From Emiliania huxleyi CCMP1516 (Eukaryota > Haptophyta > Isochrysidales > Noelaerhabdaceae), in assembly GCF_000372725.1 (NCBI RefSeq), contig NW_005198965.1, positions 556,447 through 620,446 on the forward strand: 64,000 nt of DNA, read 5' to 3'. Each line of letters opens with the position of its first letter. Within the stretch, counting starts at the first letter, position 1. Below the pieces are notes generated by a model that was given only the letters and a program-made list of their open reading frames with translations, did not search any database and was not told where the DNA came from. Of this stretch, positions 40,694 through 50,451 are shown one piece after another. The translations under genes were made by a program, and so were the position numbers.

Positions 40694-42919
40694 ATGGACC
40701 TCTTCGACGGCTCCGACGATGCTTCCGATGCCGCTGGTGAGGAGGAGGGCGTCATCGGCCGCGTCGGCGATCAGCTCACCGTCAACAAGTCGTACGCCAG
40801 CCGCTTTGAGAACCGGAAGCGCAAGCAGGAGATGGCGCAGCTCCGGCAGTTGCACGGCGATCTCGACTCGGAAGAGGACGCCTCGTCCGAGGATGAGGAC
40901 GGCAAGATGCTCACGCGCGAGCTCGACCTCAAGATCTTCAAGGCCATCGACGCTGTTCGGCAGAAGCGTCCCGAGGTCTACAAGCCCGAGGCGGCCTTTT
41001 TCGACCAAGGGGAGGGTGCGGAGGGCGAGGACAGCAGCGGCGACAGCGACGGGGAAGGTGGCGAGAAGGACGGAGCTGGGAGCTCGAGCGCCAAGGCGCC
41101 GGTGACCATGCGGGACCATCTCCGCACGCACGGCGCTGCTGCTCTCGACGGCTCCGCCGACGAGGACGAGGAGGAGGAGGAGGAGGAGGAGGAGGATGGT
41201 GCCGTCGGCGCGCGCGCGCGCGCCCGGAAGCGGCAGCAGCTCGCCTACGACGACGAGCAGCGCGAGCTGCGGAGGGCGCTGTCGGTCAAGACCTGCGGCG
41301 CAGGCGCAGAGGGCGCGGCGGACGAGGAGGACGAGGAGCTGCTGATTCGGCGGGAGGTTGCGCCCGAGGAGCGGGAGGCGGAGGCGGACGAGTACGCGTC
41401 GTGGCTCAAGCAGCAGCTCTCCAGGGCGGGCCCGGTCGACGAGGCGGTGACGCTGCGCAGGTGCACCCTCCGGGGCGACCATAGCGACAAGAGGGAGGCG
41501 ACCCGGCGTCATCAACGCCTGTTCATCATAGGTACATGCTCGAGGAGGACCTGCCGCCAGACGAGGCCTTCCTGCGCGACTACATGCTCAACGCGATGTG
41601 GAAGCGGCCGGTCGAGGCGGACGGGGGCGGGGGCGGCGACGGCGTGGGCAGCGACGGCGAGGGCGGCGGCGAGGAGGAGGGCGAGGAGGCGGGCGGCACC
41701 TTCAGCGACCGCGAAGATGATTTTGAGCGGTCGCACAACTTTCGGTACGAGGAGGCGGGCGCGGCGCGCGTGGTGTCGCACCCGCGGCAGGTGGAGGGGT
41801 CGCTGCGCCGGCAGGCCGAGCTGGGGCGCAAGCGGCAGGCCAAGGCGGAGGCGAGCGAGCGGCGCGCGGCGCTGAAGGAGAAGAAGGCTGCCGAGCTGCG
41901 CCGGCTCAAGAACCTTAAGAAGGCGGAGATCCTGGAGCGGCTGCAGGCGATCGAGAAGGTGTCGGGCGGCGCGGGCTCGCTCGAAGGCGTCGACCTGAGC
42001 GGCGACTTCGACCCGGACGCGTGGGACAAGCAGATGGCCGCCGTGTTCAACGACGACTACTACGCCGCCGCGGACCCGGAGCTGGCGGCCGAGCTCGAGG
42101 CTGCCGAGGAGGCGGGGGTGGGCTGGGGCGAGGAGGAGGCGGGCGGCGAGGCGGACGTTGCCCCCCCGGAGGAGGGAAAGCGCAAGCGCGGCGGGCGGCG
42201 CGGCAAGGCGGCGGCCGAGGGCGGCGCCGCGGCCGGGTCGCAGGAGGCGGGCCCGTCGGCGGAGCTGCAAAAGACGACGCAGCAGTACATGGACGAGTAC
42301 TACGCGCTCGACTACGAGGACGTGCTTGGCGAGGGAGAGGACGCGCTGCCCACGCGCTTCAAGTACCGTGCGGTCGAGCCTGCCGGCTTCGGGGTGGGCC
42401 GCCAGCCCCTACCGCCCCACCAGCCACCCGCACGATGCCCATGGGAGTGCCCCTCGCTGCCTTGCCCCCTCCCCTCCGGCTCTGACGGGCCCCCGCCCGC
42501 CCACCGCCGCGCAGCTGACCGACCGCGAGCTGCTCGAGCTCGACGACAAGGAGCTCGGCAAGATCGTCCCCACCCGGCTCGTCAAGCGGCCGTATGCGCA
42601 GTGGGACGCCGCGCGCGTCAAGTCGCGCGCCAAGCGGGTGCGGTGGGAGGCGGAGGCGGCGCGGCGTGCTGAAGAAGGCAGCGCGGGCGGCCCAGGTAAG
42701 CGCGGCGGAAGGTTGGCGGAGCGTCCGGCAGGCGACGAGAGGAGGGAGAAGATAAAGCGGCCGCGCGAGGCTCCCGAGACGACCCCGGCGGCACAGGCAC
42801 AGACCTCGACCAAGGTGGCGGCGGCAAGCCGGCTCGAGGCCTTTGCGAAGGTGAACAAGCGCTCCAAGCGGGAGGCTCGCGAGGCGAGAAAGGAGCGTAA
42901 AAAGAAGGGGACCTTTTGA
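40694..42919 (+). CDS. KRI1: KRI1 ribosome-biogenesis protein
   Basis: Three exons: 40694-41460, 41532-42393 and 42515-42919, 677 aa. Introns are 71 nt (CGCAG/GTGCAC...CATAG) and 121 nt (TTCGGG/GTGGGC...GCGCAG). Joining restores VTLRRYMLEEDLPPDEAFLR and EPAGFGLTDRELLELDDKEL. Kri1 features: acidic N-terminus, TVNKSYASRFENRKRKQEM, MTRELD-like LTRELDLKIFKAIDAVRQKR, FLRDYMLNAMWKRP, a long basic coiled coil (RRAALKEKKAAELRRLKNLK), FDPDAWDKQMAAVFNDDYY, and the C-terminal LDDKELGKIVPTRLVKRPYA. The C-terminus is lysine/arginine-rich. Kri1 is a nucleolar partner of Krr1 needed for 18S rRNA processing. Adjacent to RRP5 by 13 kb, but with unrelated genes between. Confidence 0.93.
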
Positions 42920-42984
42920 GTGCTTGCTGTAAGTAGAGGAGTACGCCACTGTCCTCTCACGAGACGAGAAAAAAGTAATATAGG

Positions 42985-43145
42985 ATAAATAAATAAAACG
43001 GACACCTCTACTGTGAGATGGGTGGAAAGGAACAGGTCCCCGCCCTTGCGATGTTTGTGCAGGGTTCGTTGTGGGTGTGGTCGGCGACTAGCCGGGGTCG
43101 TCCTCCCGATGCGGGGGACTAGCACTAGCTGTCTTCCACATGAGG
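42985..43145 (+). repeat. Dispersed (TAAA)n-ACGGACACCTCT repeat, copy C
   Basis: The longest plus-strand copy: ATAAATAAATAAAACGGACA, CTCTACTGTGAGATGGGTGG, AGGTCCCCGCCCTTGCGATG, TTTGTGCAGGGTTCGTTGTG, GTCGGCGACTAGCCGGGGTC and on to GTCTTCCACATGAGGTCCC. It lies 65 bp after the KRI1 stop codon, so it may supply 3' UTR sequence. Confidence 0.85.
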
Positions 43146-43365
43146 TCCCTCGGAGCGCGGTAATACACGGTAGTCGGTACGGCTTTAGTCGGTAGCGGAC
43201 CATCCGCGTTATTACACTTCAACAGGGCAACTCGGCCACGGCACGGCGACCTTCTGAGTATGTTGGCATCCCGCGGGGCCGCGGCCCGGCGCGCCCGGCC
43301 GCACGGGGCGTACACGGGTTCGCGTCAAACCGTTTTTGAGTTTTGGGGAAGTCACAAAAAGTGCG

Positions 43366-44211
43366 TCACACCGCCCCCTGCGCCTCCCTGATCCCTTCCT
43401 CCAACGACCAGGCTCGATCGCGCTCCTCAGCGGTCAGCCTTCGCCGGGTGTGGGTCTTTGCGGCAGCATTGGCGGCAGCCATTGCCCGTGCCATCGAATC
43501 CGACATGGTTGCCAGCTTGGAGCCTGGCTGGCTCGCCTGCGATTGTTGCGTCAGTGGCGGCCTCGTCCGGCCAGCAGCTCGCTCCTTGGTGGTGACCTGC
43601 AGCTCCGCAAGAGCACGCTGCAGGAGCAGCGAATCACTCGCCGCCAGCGCGTCAGGGACCGGACAGCCGAGCAGCAAGGCCCCGAGAGCGCGGCGCGCCT
43701 CGAGCGACAACGCAAACGGATCGCAAAGTAGGGAATCTGTGACGGTCAAAATCCAATGCCACTCCAAGGTTCCACCGCTGCGGCCCAGTACGTCAAGGAG
43801 CTCAACTATTTTGGATCGCTCGAGCGACGGCGCGATCTCGGGAAGCGATGCCGCTGCCACAAGCAGCGGCATCCCGTGGCAGCGGAGCTCCTCATCCGAG
43901 GCTCGGAGCGCGCCGATCAGAAGAGGGAGGACGCCCGATGCATCGAGCTCACGCAGACCTTCGTCGTCGAGCGCGAGCCATTGCATCAACTCGACGACCA
44001 TGACACTGAGCGGGTCCCCCTCGAGGAGAAGGTGGCGCAGAGCCTCCCAAAGTGCAGGGGAGCGCACGCGGCGTGCCAGTTGCGTTGCGACGCGGCGAGA
44101 CGGGCCATGCGACAGCTCACACGTGAGCCTGTGCACCGCACCAAAACGAACGCGTGCCGGTGCGTGCTCGTCGACTATGCTGGAGACGTGTCCTTCCGCT
44201 GGGTCCGCCAT
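43366..44211 (-). CDS. Hypothetical helical-repeat (armadillo-like) protein
   Basis: An intronless 281-aa frame starts MADPAEGHVSSIVDEH. Repeated amphipathic helices such as ALWEALRHLLLEGDPLSVMV, GVLPLLIGALRASDEELRCH and SKIVELLDVLGRSGGTLEWH resemble ARM/HEAT solenoid units. The last 80 residues are polar (TTKERAAGRTRPPLTQQSQA...). No catalytic motif. A scaffold role is inferred. Start is the first ATG; the preceding 150 bp contain no other in-frame ATG of merit. Confidence 0.6.
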   Translation of the reverse strand: MADPAEGHVSSIVDEHAPARVRFGAVHRLTCELSHGPSRRVATQLARRVRSPALWEALRHLLLEGDPLSVMVVELMQWLALDDEGLRELDASGVLPLLIGALRASDEELRCHGMPLLVAAASLPEIAPSLERSKIVELLDVLGRSGGTLEWHWILTVTDSLLCDPFALSLEARRALGALLLGCPVPDALAASDSLLLQRALAELQVTTKERAAGRTRPPLTQQSQASQPGSKLATMSDSMARAMAAANAAAKTHTRRRLTAEERDRAWSLEEGIREAQGAV

Positions 44212-44439
44212 GGGGCGCGGAAGTCGTTTCGGATCCGCGCATTCACAAAGCTCGCCGTGTCAGACAATCAGTAGCCTGGCGTTTGTGCCCCGCGTCCGTG
44301 CCGCCGCCTTTCATTTTATAAATTCACAAGCCGAATGCGTTCCCTATCCGCGCGAACACCCAAAAAAGTGTTCTTGCTCCCAGCGCTTGCGCTTCGGCGG
44401 TTAGTGGTGCACTAACCTCCGAGAAACCCATGGGCGGCG

Positions 44440-44870
44440 GCGAAGAGAGGCGGGAGAGCTGGGTCCAGTGCGCTCTGCTCTGCTGGGGGGGTCGGGACCC
44501 CCCCCCCTAGCAGCAGGGATGAGCTTAGTTGTGCAGGGGGGGTACCGAGCAGTGTCCGGCCGCTCGGTTGCACGCAGCACGCTCTTGTGCGCCGATGGCG
44601 ATGTGCACCCTGCCTCTGCGCACTGGAGCGGCCGCACCCCTAGCAGCAGAGCTCTGCCTGTGGGGGGTGCTGGCATCTCTGTATAGACAGCGAGCTGAAG
44701 CAGCATGCGTTCCAGGGCGAGAATATATGGTCGGCACCACAAAATCAGTGGTCTCACCGGCGGGCCCTCCTACTGCCAGCCGGGCGGTGCGGTGCGGACG
44801 CCAGCCTCTCTTCTACGCCTCTCGTGCCTCGCGGCGCCTCTGCTTCAGCAAGGAGGGAACATACGGCTCT
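44440..44870 (+). repeat. Dispersed complex repeat, copy 1
   Basis: It contains a GC-rich foldback (CTGCTGGGGGGGTCGGGAC / CCCCCCCTAGCAG), then GCAGGGGGGGTACCGAGCAG, and from about 44735 AAAATCAGTGGTCTCACCGG to CTTCAGCAAGGAGGGAA. The latter part matches, in reverse, 54293-54430 and 54731-54865. Confidence 0.75.
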
Positions 44871-45234
44871 CGCAGCCGTGGCACAGCGGAGAGCACAGCG
44901 GGCTGTCCGTACAAGTCAATCAGATATTGTTCCCTATCTTCGCATGCTCGTCGTTTTGGTGATATCCGCGCGAGGTCATACGCCACAGGCCAGCAATCAC
45001 ACTCGGTGATGAGACTGCTGATGTAGGCGCGACGCTCTGACACCGAGTGTTGCTCGACGCCCGAGTGAGTGGTCTCGACCCTTGATCGCAAGATTGGCTC
45101 AACGCGTGAGTTGGCGACGCGCCACTCGAGTTCGCTCCAGGCGGCGGGCTTGGTCGACCCGAGGAGAGTCTTGGCAACCTCGGATGACTCGACACCTAAT
45201 TGAGTGGTAGACAAGAGAGACTCACAAGTATTAA

Positions 45235-45510
45235 GTAAAACGCCAGCACTCGACACGACGAAGGTGTATTGGGCTCGAAGGCGCGGTCAACACACCGCCT
45301 CGAGCGTTGTACCCCGCTCGCACATGATCGTGGCACGTGGGGGGGGGGGGGGGGGGGTGTTGAAGAAGTGCGAAGAGAGTGGAGCTGGGCCCAGTGCGCT
45401 CTGTGGCTGCTGGGGGGGTCAGAACCCCCGCCCTAGTCGACCCCCTAGCAGCATGGCCGGGCTTAGAAGTGCAGGGGGGGTACCGAGCAATGTGCGGCCG
45501 CTCCTGTCGG
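45235..45510 (+). repeat. Dispersed complex repeat, copy 2
   Basis: AAAACGCCAGCACTCGACAC, GAAGGTGTATTGGGCTCGAA, a poly-G run (about 45342-45357), GAGCTGGGCCCAGTGCGCTC, the GGGGGTC foldback and AGGGGGGGTACCGAGCAATG follow in order. In reverse orientation the same order is at 53835-54085. A peptide of the form KTPALD(T/S)TKVYWARRRG is open in both copies. Confidence 0.8.
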
Positions 45511-45519
45511 GTGACGCGC

Positions 45520-45807
45520 ATGGTGACGAATAGTGTGCGCCCGCGTCGTCAAAACGACGACGAAGGAGATCGCATATATACACCGCGGCGCAATCATGCT
45601 TGGGGACAGCGCCCCACCCAGCGCACACGATAGAGACAAGCCATCCTCCGGGGCGCAGAGCGCGTGAGCTACCCATTTCACCTTCCCCGCGCACACACAG
45701 ACACTGAGCTCACCTCCTCTCTGGTCTCAACGCTCGTGCTGCTGCTGCGACCTCTCTCCCGCTCAAGCGCCGGGAGGCAGGGAGGGGGAGCAGTGTGGCC
45801 CACTGCC
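45520..45807. other. Short intergenic region downstream of EMC1
   Basis: No gene is visible. It probably includes the 3' UTR of EMC1 (minus strand); no clear polyadenylation signal is recognised. Confidence 0.4.
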
Positions 45808-48800
45808 TCACGCCCACGCTGCGTTGAGGTCCCTGCGGGCAGAGTACATGCTGGTGGCGACGGTAGCGACGAGCATGCCGAGGCAGGCGCCGAGCAGCCC
45901 GAGCTTGTTGAAGTCCTCATTGAGCTGCCGCGGGGGCGGAAAGGGCGGAGGGCGGCGGGTCACGCGCGGCGGCGGCTGCTCACCGGGGGGGGGGGGGCGG
46001 GGGGCTGGAGGGGAGCGACGCCGCCGCCCGCACCTGGTCAAACGTGCGCGCCGGCGCGGCGCGCGTGAGGAAGAGGTCGAGCCCGTAGCTGAAGACGAGG
46101 CTCGTCGACTCGAGGACGGTCGGCGCGGCGACGATGGCGCGCGGCCGAGCGACCGTGTGCCGGTGCGAGACGACCTGCAGCGCGTTGATGCCGCCGAGCG
46201 AGGGCGAGTAGGGCACGAGCCCCTCCTCCTTGTCGGCGGCCGACATCTTTTGCGGGTGCACGAACGGGCGGCGCGGGTCGAAGAGGCGCGTGTCGTACGC
46301 GACGAGCTCTCCTGCGGGGGAGGCGTGCCGAGGAGGTGCCGAGGATGGGTCGGGCCGCCCGCCCCGGGGAGAGGCGGGGCGCGCGGCGGCGGGCGGCGAG
46401 GCTCGCCGGCGGATGTCGCGACGACGACCTGCTTGGGCGTGATCCCCTTCTGGGTGAGGGTGAGCCCCATCGCCGCGATCGAGGTCGGGAACGCGTACGA
46501 CTGCGAGAGGACGAGCGGCGGCGGCGCGGCAAACGCGTCGAACTGGTTCTTGCGCAGGGAGGGGTCGAGCGGGCCCATCGCAAGGAGGGAGAGGACGCCG
46601 CTCGCGACGGACGAGTTGACGTACAGCTCCGCCGCCGTCAGCGTCGTCTGCGGCCCGTCCCGCCCCTCGGCACGGTACGAGTAGAGGAGGGTGTTCTCGC
46701 CGAGCAGCAGCGAGAGCGGGCCGGCGCAGTTCGAGTGGCGGGCCGAGTGGAGGCGGCGGCCAGAGACGGAGTCGAGGAGGAGGAGCTGCACGTAGGGCGC
46801 CTCGCCGCCCGCCGGCTTCACCTCCGACCCGACCGCGAGCACGTTCCGGTTGATGTACTTGTGCAGCACCGAGCGGTCGCCCTTGGTGCGCACCGCCGAG
46901 TGCACCGCCGCGCGGTGCGAAAAGTAGGCGGTGCGTGAGCTGGCGGCCGGCGGCAGCGCGACGGACCAGCGCGCGCTCGCGCGGACGCCGCCGCCGGCCG
47001 CGGCGACGAGGCCGAAGCCCTGCACCTGGCTCGGCGAGACGAGGTGGAAGAAGGTTGTGGAGAGGCGACTCGCCAGCTCCGCCCCGGCCGCCGGCGTGGC
47101 GGGGTGCGTCGTCGCGCCGAGCGACGCGTCGACGAGGAGGAGTGTGCCTGCGGCAGAGCCGGGCAGCTGCGCCGCGTGGACCAGCTCGCCCTCCTCGCGC
47201 CGCTCGCCGACGAGGGACCCGTCGAACGGGCCCACCGTCAGCACCGCCCACCGGCCGCCGTCGGTCGCGACGACGTGCACCAGCGCGGTGGCGCCCGAGC
47301 CGGAGACAAAGGGGCCGCGCAGCAGCGGCGGCGGGGCGCCAGGCGCGAGGGGGGGCACGTGGCGCGACCAGAGGACCGCCCCGGTGGAGGAGTGCAGCCC
47401 GAAGAGCTTGGACGCCGCCGTCGCCGCCACGACCACCTGCCGCGAGCCGTACGCGTCGCCGAGCAGCAGCAGCCGCTTCGCCTCGGCCTCCGCCTCGGCC
47501 GCCGAGCGCTGGAGCGCCTCGAGGCGGCTCTTGATGCCGTCCGCGACGGCGGGGAGCGCGAAGCCGAAGAAGGGCCGCTGCTCCGCCGCGCCCCGGTCGA
47601 TGGCGATCGCCGGCAGCGGGAGCAGCTCCGCGCCGCTCACCGAAGCCAGCGCCTCCTCGCGCACCCACAGCCGGCCGCCCTCGCCCTTGCCGCCCTCGGC
47701 GGCCGCGGCGGCGGCGCGCACGTGGAGGGCGAGCGCGTCGCCGGCGGAGCGGACGAGCAGCCGCGCGCCGGTGCTCCCGTCCTTGCGCGCGTACGGCCCC
47801 ACCCACGCCGCGAAGCCCGCGCCGAGCTCGCCGTCCGCCTCGCCAAGCGGCTCTGCCGCCGACCACTCGCACGCCGCGCTGTCGGCGGCGAGCTCGCACG
47901 TCTGCAGGGTGAGGGCGCCGGCCTCGGCGCGCGCGAGGGCGAGGAGCGCGCCCCCCTCCTTCCACTCCGCCGCCGCGAGCGCCTGCGCCCCGCCCGCCGC
48001 GGCCGGCGCGACGTGCTTGGCCAGCCGGGCCGGCGCGCTGCCCTTGCCGAGCGCGACGACGGCGGATCCGCCGCCGGCGAGGGAGAGGAGGGCGCCGCCC
48101 GGGAGCGGGGTGGGCGAGAGCGCCTCCGCCGCCGCGCCCGCCGGCAGGAGCGCGGCGAGCGGGTGCGCCTCCGCCTTGCCCGACCCGACCGCGTGCACGA
48201 CCAGCTTGGCCTTGTCGGCCGAGAGGCTGACCAGCCGGCTGCCGTCGGGCACGGCGACGAGGGGCGCGCCTCCGAGCAGCGCCTCCCCCTTGATCAGCTC
48301 GACGCCCTTGGAGGCGGGGGCCCCGTCCGAGGCGCCGAGCGTCGCGACGGCGAGCCGCCCGTCCAGCACGCCGTACGCGCGCACCTCTCCGCCCTGTGGC
48401 ACGAGCGCCGCCACGCGCAGGCCCGCCTTGTCGGCGGGCGCGGTCCACCGCCAGAGCTCCTTGCCGGTGGCGGCGTGCAGGGCGAGGACGGAGGTGGCCG
48501 ACGCGGCGTAGATGGCGACGTCGGTCGCCGCCGTCACGGGCGGCGCTGCCGCGTCCCCCACCGCGTCGAGCACGGCGTCCCAGAGGAGCGCGCCCGAGTC
48601 GGAAAAGAGCCGCACCGAGCCGTGGGCGCGGCCGTCGCGGTGGGCGACGCCCGTGGAGAGCACGCCCGAGGAGCCGAGCGCAAGCAGGCCGCCCACCGAC
48701 TCGCCCTCGGGAAGCACGCGCCGCCACGCGGTGCCGCCCGTCCGCAGGTCGATCCCGGCGACCGCGGCCTCGCTCGCGACGACGGCGAGCCGCTGGGAGC

Positions 48801-48927
48801 CGACGGAGCGGAAGACGGCGGCGCCGACGGAGCCGACGTTCTCGCGCGCCCAGTCGAACTTGCCCGCCTGGTCCTCGAAGAGGGCGGGCGGGGCGAGGGC
48901 GAGGAGGGCAAAGGCGACGCCGGACAT
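45808..48927 (-). CDS. EMC1: EMC1, ER membrane protein complex subunit 1
   Basis: Three exons: 48927-46407, 46311-46034 and 45924-45808, 971 aa (human EMC1 is 993). A short signal sequence (MSGVAFALLALAPPALF) leads into FEDQAGKFDWARENVGSVGA, the family N-terminus, then a WD/PQQ-like beta-propeller (AVAGIDLRTGGTAWRRVLPE, LHSSTGAVLWSRHVPPLAPG). Near the C-terminus are QSYAFPTSIAAMGLTLTQKG, FDPRRPFVHPQKMSAADKEE and GLVPYSPSLGG; LESTSLVFSYGLDLFLTR; and a final helix LGLLGACLGMLVATVATSMY. Intron 1 (46312-46406, 95 nt) has a GC donor and joining gives VATSAGELVAYDTR. Intron 2 (45925-46033, 109 nt) is GT-AG and gives TFDQLNEDFNKLG. The complex inserts tail-anchored and multipass proteins into the ER membrane. 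The open frame beyond these introns is otherwise spurious. Confidence 0.94.
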   Translation of the reverse strand: MSGVAFALLALAPPALFEDQAGKFDWARENVGSVGAAVFRSVGSQRLAVVASEAAVAGIDLRTGGTAWRRVLPEGESVGGLLALGSSGVLSTGVAHRDGRAHGSVRLFSDSGALLWDAVLDAVGDAAAPPVTAATDVAIYAASATSVLALHAATGKELWRWTAPADKAGLRVAALVPQGGEVRAYGVLDGRLAVATLGASDGAPASKGVELIKGEALLGGAPLVAVPDGSRLVSLSADKAKLVVHAVGSGKAEAHPLAALLPAGAAAEALSPTPLPGGALLSLAGGGSAVVALGKGSAPARLAKHVAPAAAGGAQALAAAEWKEGGALLALARAEAGALTLQTCELAADSAACEWSAAEPLGEADGELGAGFAAWVGPYARKDGSTGARLLVRSAGDALALHVRAAAAAAEGGKGEGGRLWVREEALASVSGAELLPLPAIAIDRGAAEQRPFFGFALPAVADGIKSRLEALQRSAAEAEAEAKRLLLLGDAYGSRQVVVAATAASKLFGLHSSTGAVLWSRHVPPLAPGAPPPLLRGPFVSGSGATALVHVVATDGGRWAVLTVGPFDGSLVGERREEGELVHAAQLPGSAAGTLLLVDASLGATTHPATPAAGAELASRLSTTFFHLVSPSQVQGFGLVAAAGGGVRASARWSVALPPAASSRTAYFSHRAAVHSAVRTKGDRSVLHKYINRNVLAVGSEVKPAGGEAPYVQLLLLDSVSGRRLHSARHSNCAGPLSLLLGENTLLYSYRAEGRDGPQTTLTAAELYVNSSVASGVLSLLAMGPLDPSLRKNQFDAFAAPPPLVLSQSYAFPTSIAAMGLTLTQKGITPKQVVVATSAGEPRRPPPRAPPLPGAGGPTHPRHLLGTPPPQESSSRTTRASSTRAARSCTRKRCRPPTRRRGSCPTRPRSAASTRCRSSRTGTRSLGRAPSSPRRPSSSRRASSSATGSTSSSRAPRRRARLTRCGRRRRSPPAPRPPPPGEQPPPRVTRRPPPFPPPRQLNEDFNKLGLLGACLGMLVATVATSMYSARRDLNAAWA

Positions 48928-49235
48928 GGGAGGCTTTCACAGTTGTGGCAGCTTGCAGTCCGCCAGACCTCGCTTGAAGCGCCTCTCCAGCCCTCGCTTT
49001 CGCTCTCATGCGCGACGCTGGCCAGGCCATGTAGGTGCGCGCTGCCGCCCAATCGACGCGCTCCCCCGCCCAACACCCCTACCCGCCGGGCAGCGCGCCA
49101 TCCAGATGGCCGCCCCGACACATAAACGTGTGTATGGGAGCCTTCACAGTTGTGGCAGCTTGGGCAGAGTCGTGTGAGACACCGCCGTGGCGGCCAACGG
49201 CAAAATATTGGCCCGCATTGCTGTCGCGCGCGCGT

Positions 49236-49238
<3 letters not shown>
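48928..49238. other. Intergenic with short direct repeat
   Basis: GGAG(G)CTTTCACAGTTGTGGCAGCTTG occurs at about 48930-48955 and again, nearly the same, at 49137-49162. No gene. Confidence 0.5.

Positions 49239-49322
<84 letters not shown>
49239..49322. repeat. (GA)n microsatellite, 42 units
   Basis: Pure GA run ending 15 bp before the 3' end of the tRNA gene and its T-run terminator. Confidence 0.97.
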
Positions 49323-49324
<2 letters not shown>

Positions 49325-49327
49325 TGC

Positions 49328-49331
49328 AAAA
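49328..49331 (-). terminator. Pol III terminator of tRNA-Tyr
   Basis: Four T on the minus strand, 5 nt after the discriminator base. Confidence 0.7.
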
Positions 49332-49336
49332 GAGGC

Positions 49337-49436
49337 TCTCCCGACAGAGATTCGAACTCCGGACCTAGGGATGGCTACGACTGCCCCGAATGGCATTCAC
49401 TACAGTCCCCCGCTCTGCCAACTGAGCTATCGAGAG
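49337..49436 (-). tRNA. tRNA-Tyr (GTA) with 27-nt intron
   Basis: The acceptor stem CTCTCGA pairs with TCGGGAG (one G-U), with discriminator A. Then TA, the D arm GCTC-AGTTGGCA-GAGC, the anticodon stem GGGGA/TCCCT, loop CTGTAGA with anticodon GTA, and the T arm CGGAG-TTCGAAT-CTCTG. The intron (49373-49399) sits between positions 37 and 38, the standard place for nuclear tRNA introns; tRNA-Tyr is one of the tRNAs most often interrupted in eukaryotes. Without the intron it is 73 nt. Box A (TAGCTCAGTTGG) and box B (GAGTTCGAATC) are present. C1-G72 is the eukaryotic tyrosine identity pair. Confidence 0.95.
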
Positions 49437-49539
49437 CCGATCTGGCAGCCACACGACGCAGGCAAGGCCGGCAACGCGTGCGCCACGATCTGCATGCGTG
49501 ACACCATCTTCTCAGCGGTACATATAGGTTTAATTTAAA

Positions 49540-49730
49540 AAAAAAGCATCTCCTTAGCGATTGATCTTGGAGAGTCGCCTTAGAAATTATCCTAGAAATA
49601 TACTTAGAAAATATCCTTAGAAATATCCTTAGAAATTTTCCTTAGAATTCTCCTTAGGAAATATCCTTAGAGATTACCCTGAGGAATACCCCTTAGGGAA
49701 TATCTAAGGGTTATACTTAGGAGTCGATTT
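49540..49730 (+). repeat. Degenerate (A)TCCTTAGAAAT tandem array
   Basis: About a dozen variants of TCCTTAGAAATAT follow each other, with drift to CCTTAGGAAATAT and AAGGGTTATACTTAG. The stretch is AT-rich, unlike its surroundings, and many units contain CCTTAGG or CTAAGG, which are near-palindromic. Confidence 0.85.
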
Positions 49731-50445
49731 CGGCGTCGAAAAATGGCCGAAGGAGCACGTGGGCACTAGTTATGGACGAAAGTGCAATTTGTTCACAGCA
49801 TGTAGATAGTACCATTTGGGGCAAGTCTCAAGCGATGGTGCCAGAATCAGACCTCATCTTCACGCCAGTGATGCGGTTGATCACGCGAGTCGATCGACAC
49901 GTCTTCGCCGCTCTTTCACCGACGCCCACAGCGCCAGCAAGTGTCACGACGTGCCGCTGCCAAGAACGACACTGTGCTCTGAGGATTCGCCGCACATCGA
50001 AGGAATCAGAAGCGCGCCTTCGTGGATCTTTGTGTGTCGGAACAGGCGCTGAGGTTGGTGTCTCCTCTCGTCATCCTCCGCTGGCGTTTCGACACTGTGA
50101 CAGCGGCAGCGCTGTGGCTTCGACGCTTCGGCTGCTTGCAATCGCAGCCACCGCACTCCCGTCGCTGCCTTCCTGTTGCCTGCAGTGGCACGCTGCGGAG
50201 TCTCCCCGGCTCGGCAGTACTGGTCGGCGTCTTGTCCTGTCGTCACCCTCGCGTCGCCGCCGTGGTCCGGCGCGGCGGTCATCCGGACAGAGTGTATCCC
50301 TCAGTGAGCCGACTCGCGACCCGCACTGCATGAGGGCAAGAAAAGCCGAGCCGTGCCACCGTCCTGCTCCCCCCTTTTGCATGTCTTTTTACGTGAGAGC
50401 ATTCTGCTAAACAAGAGGAAAACCAGAGTACTCTCCACTCTTCGC
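49731..50445. other. No recognisable gene
   Basis: A 212-codon frame from 49772 is open but its translation has no motif or coding-like composition. Nothing else is seen. Confidence 0.4.
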
Positions 50446-50451
50446 TACTAC

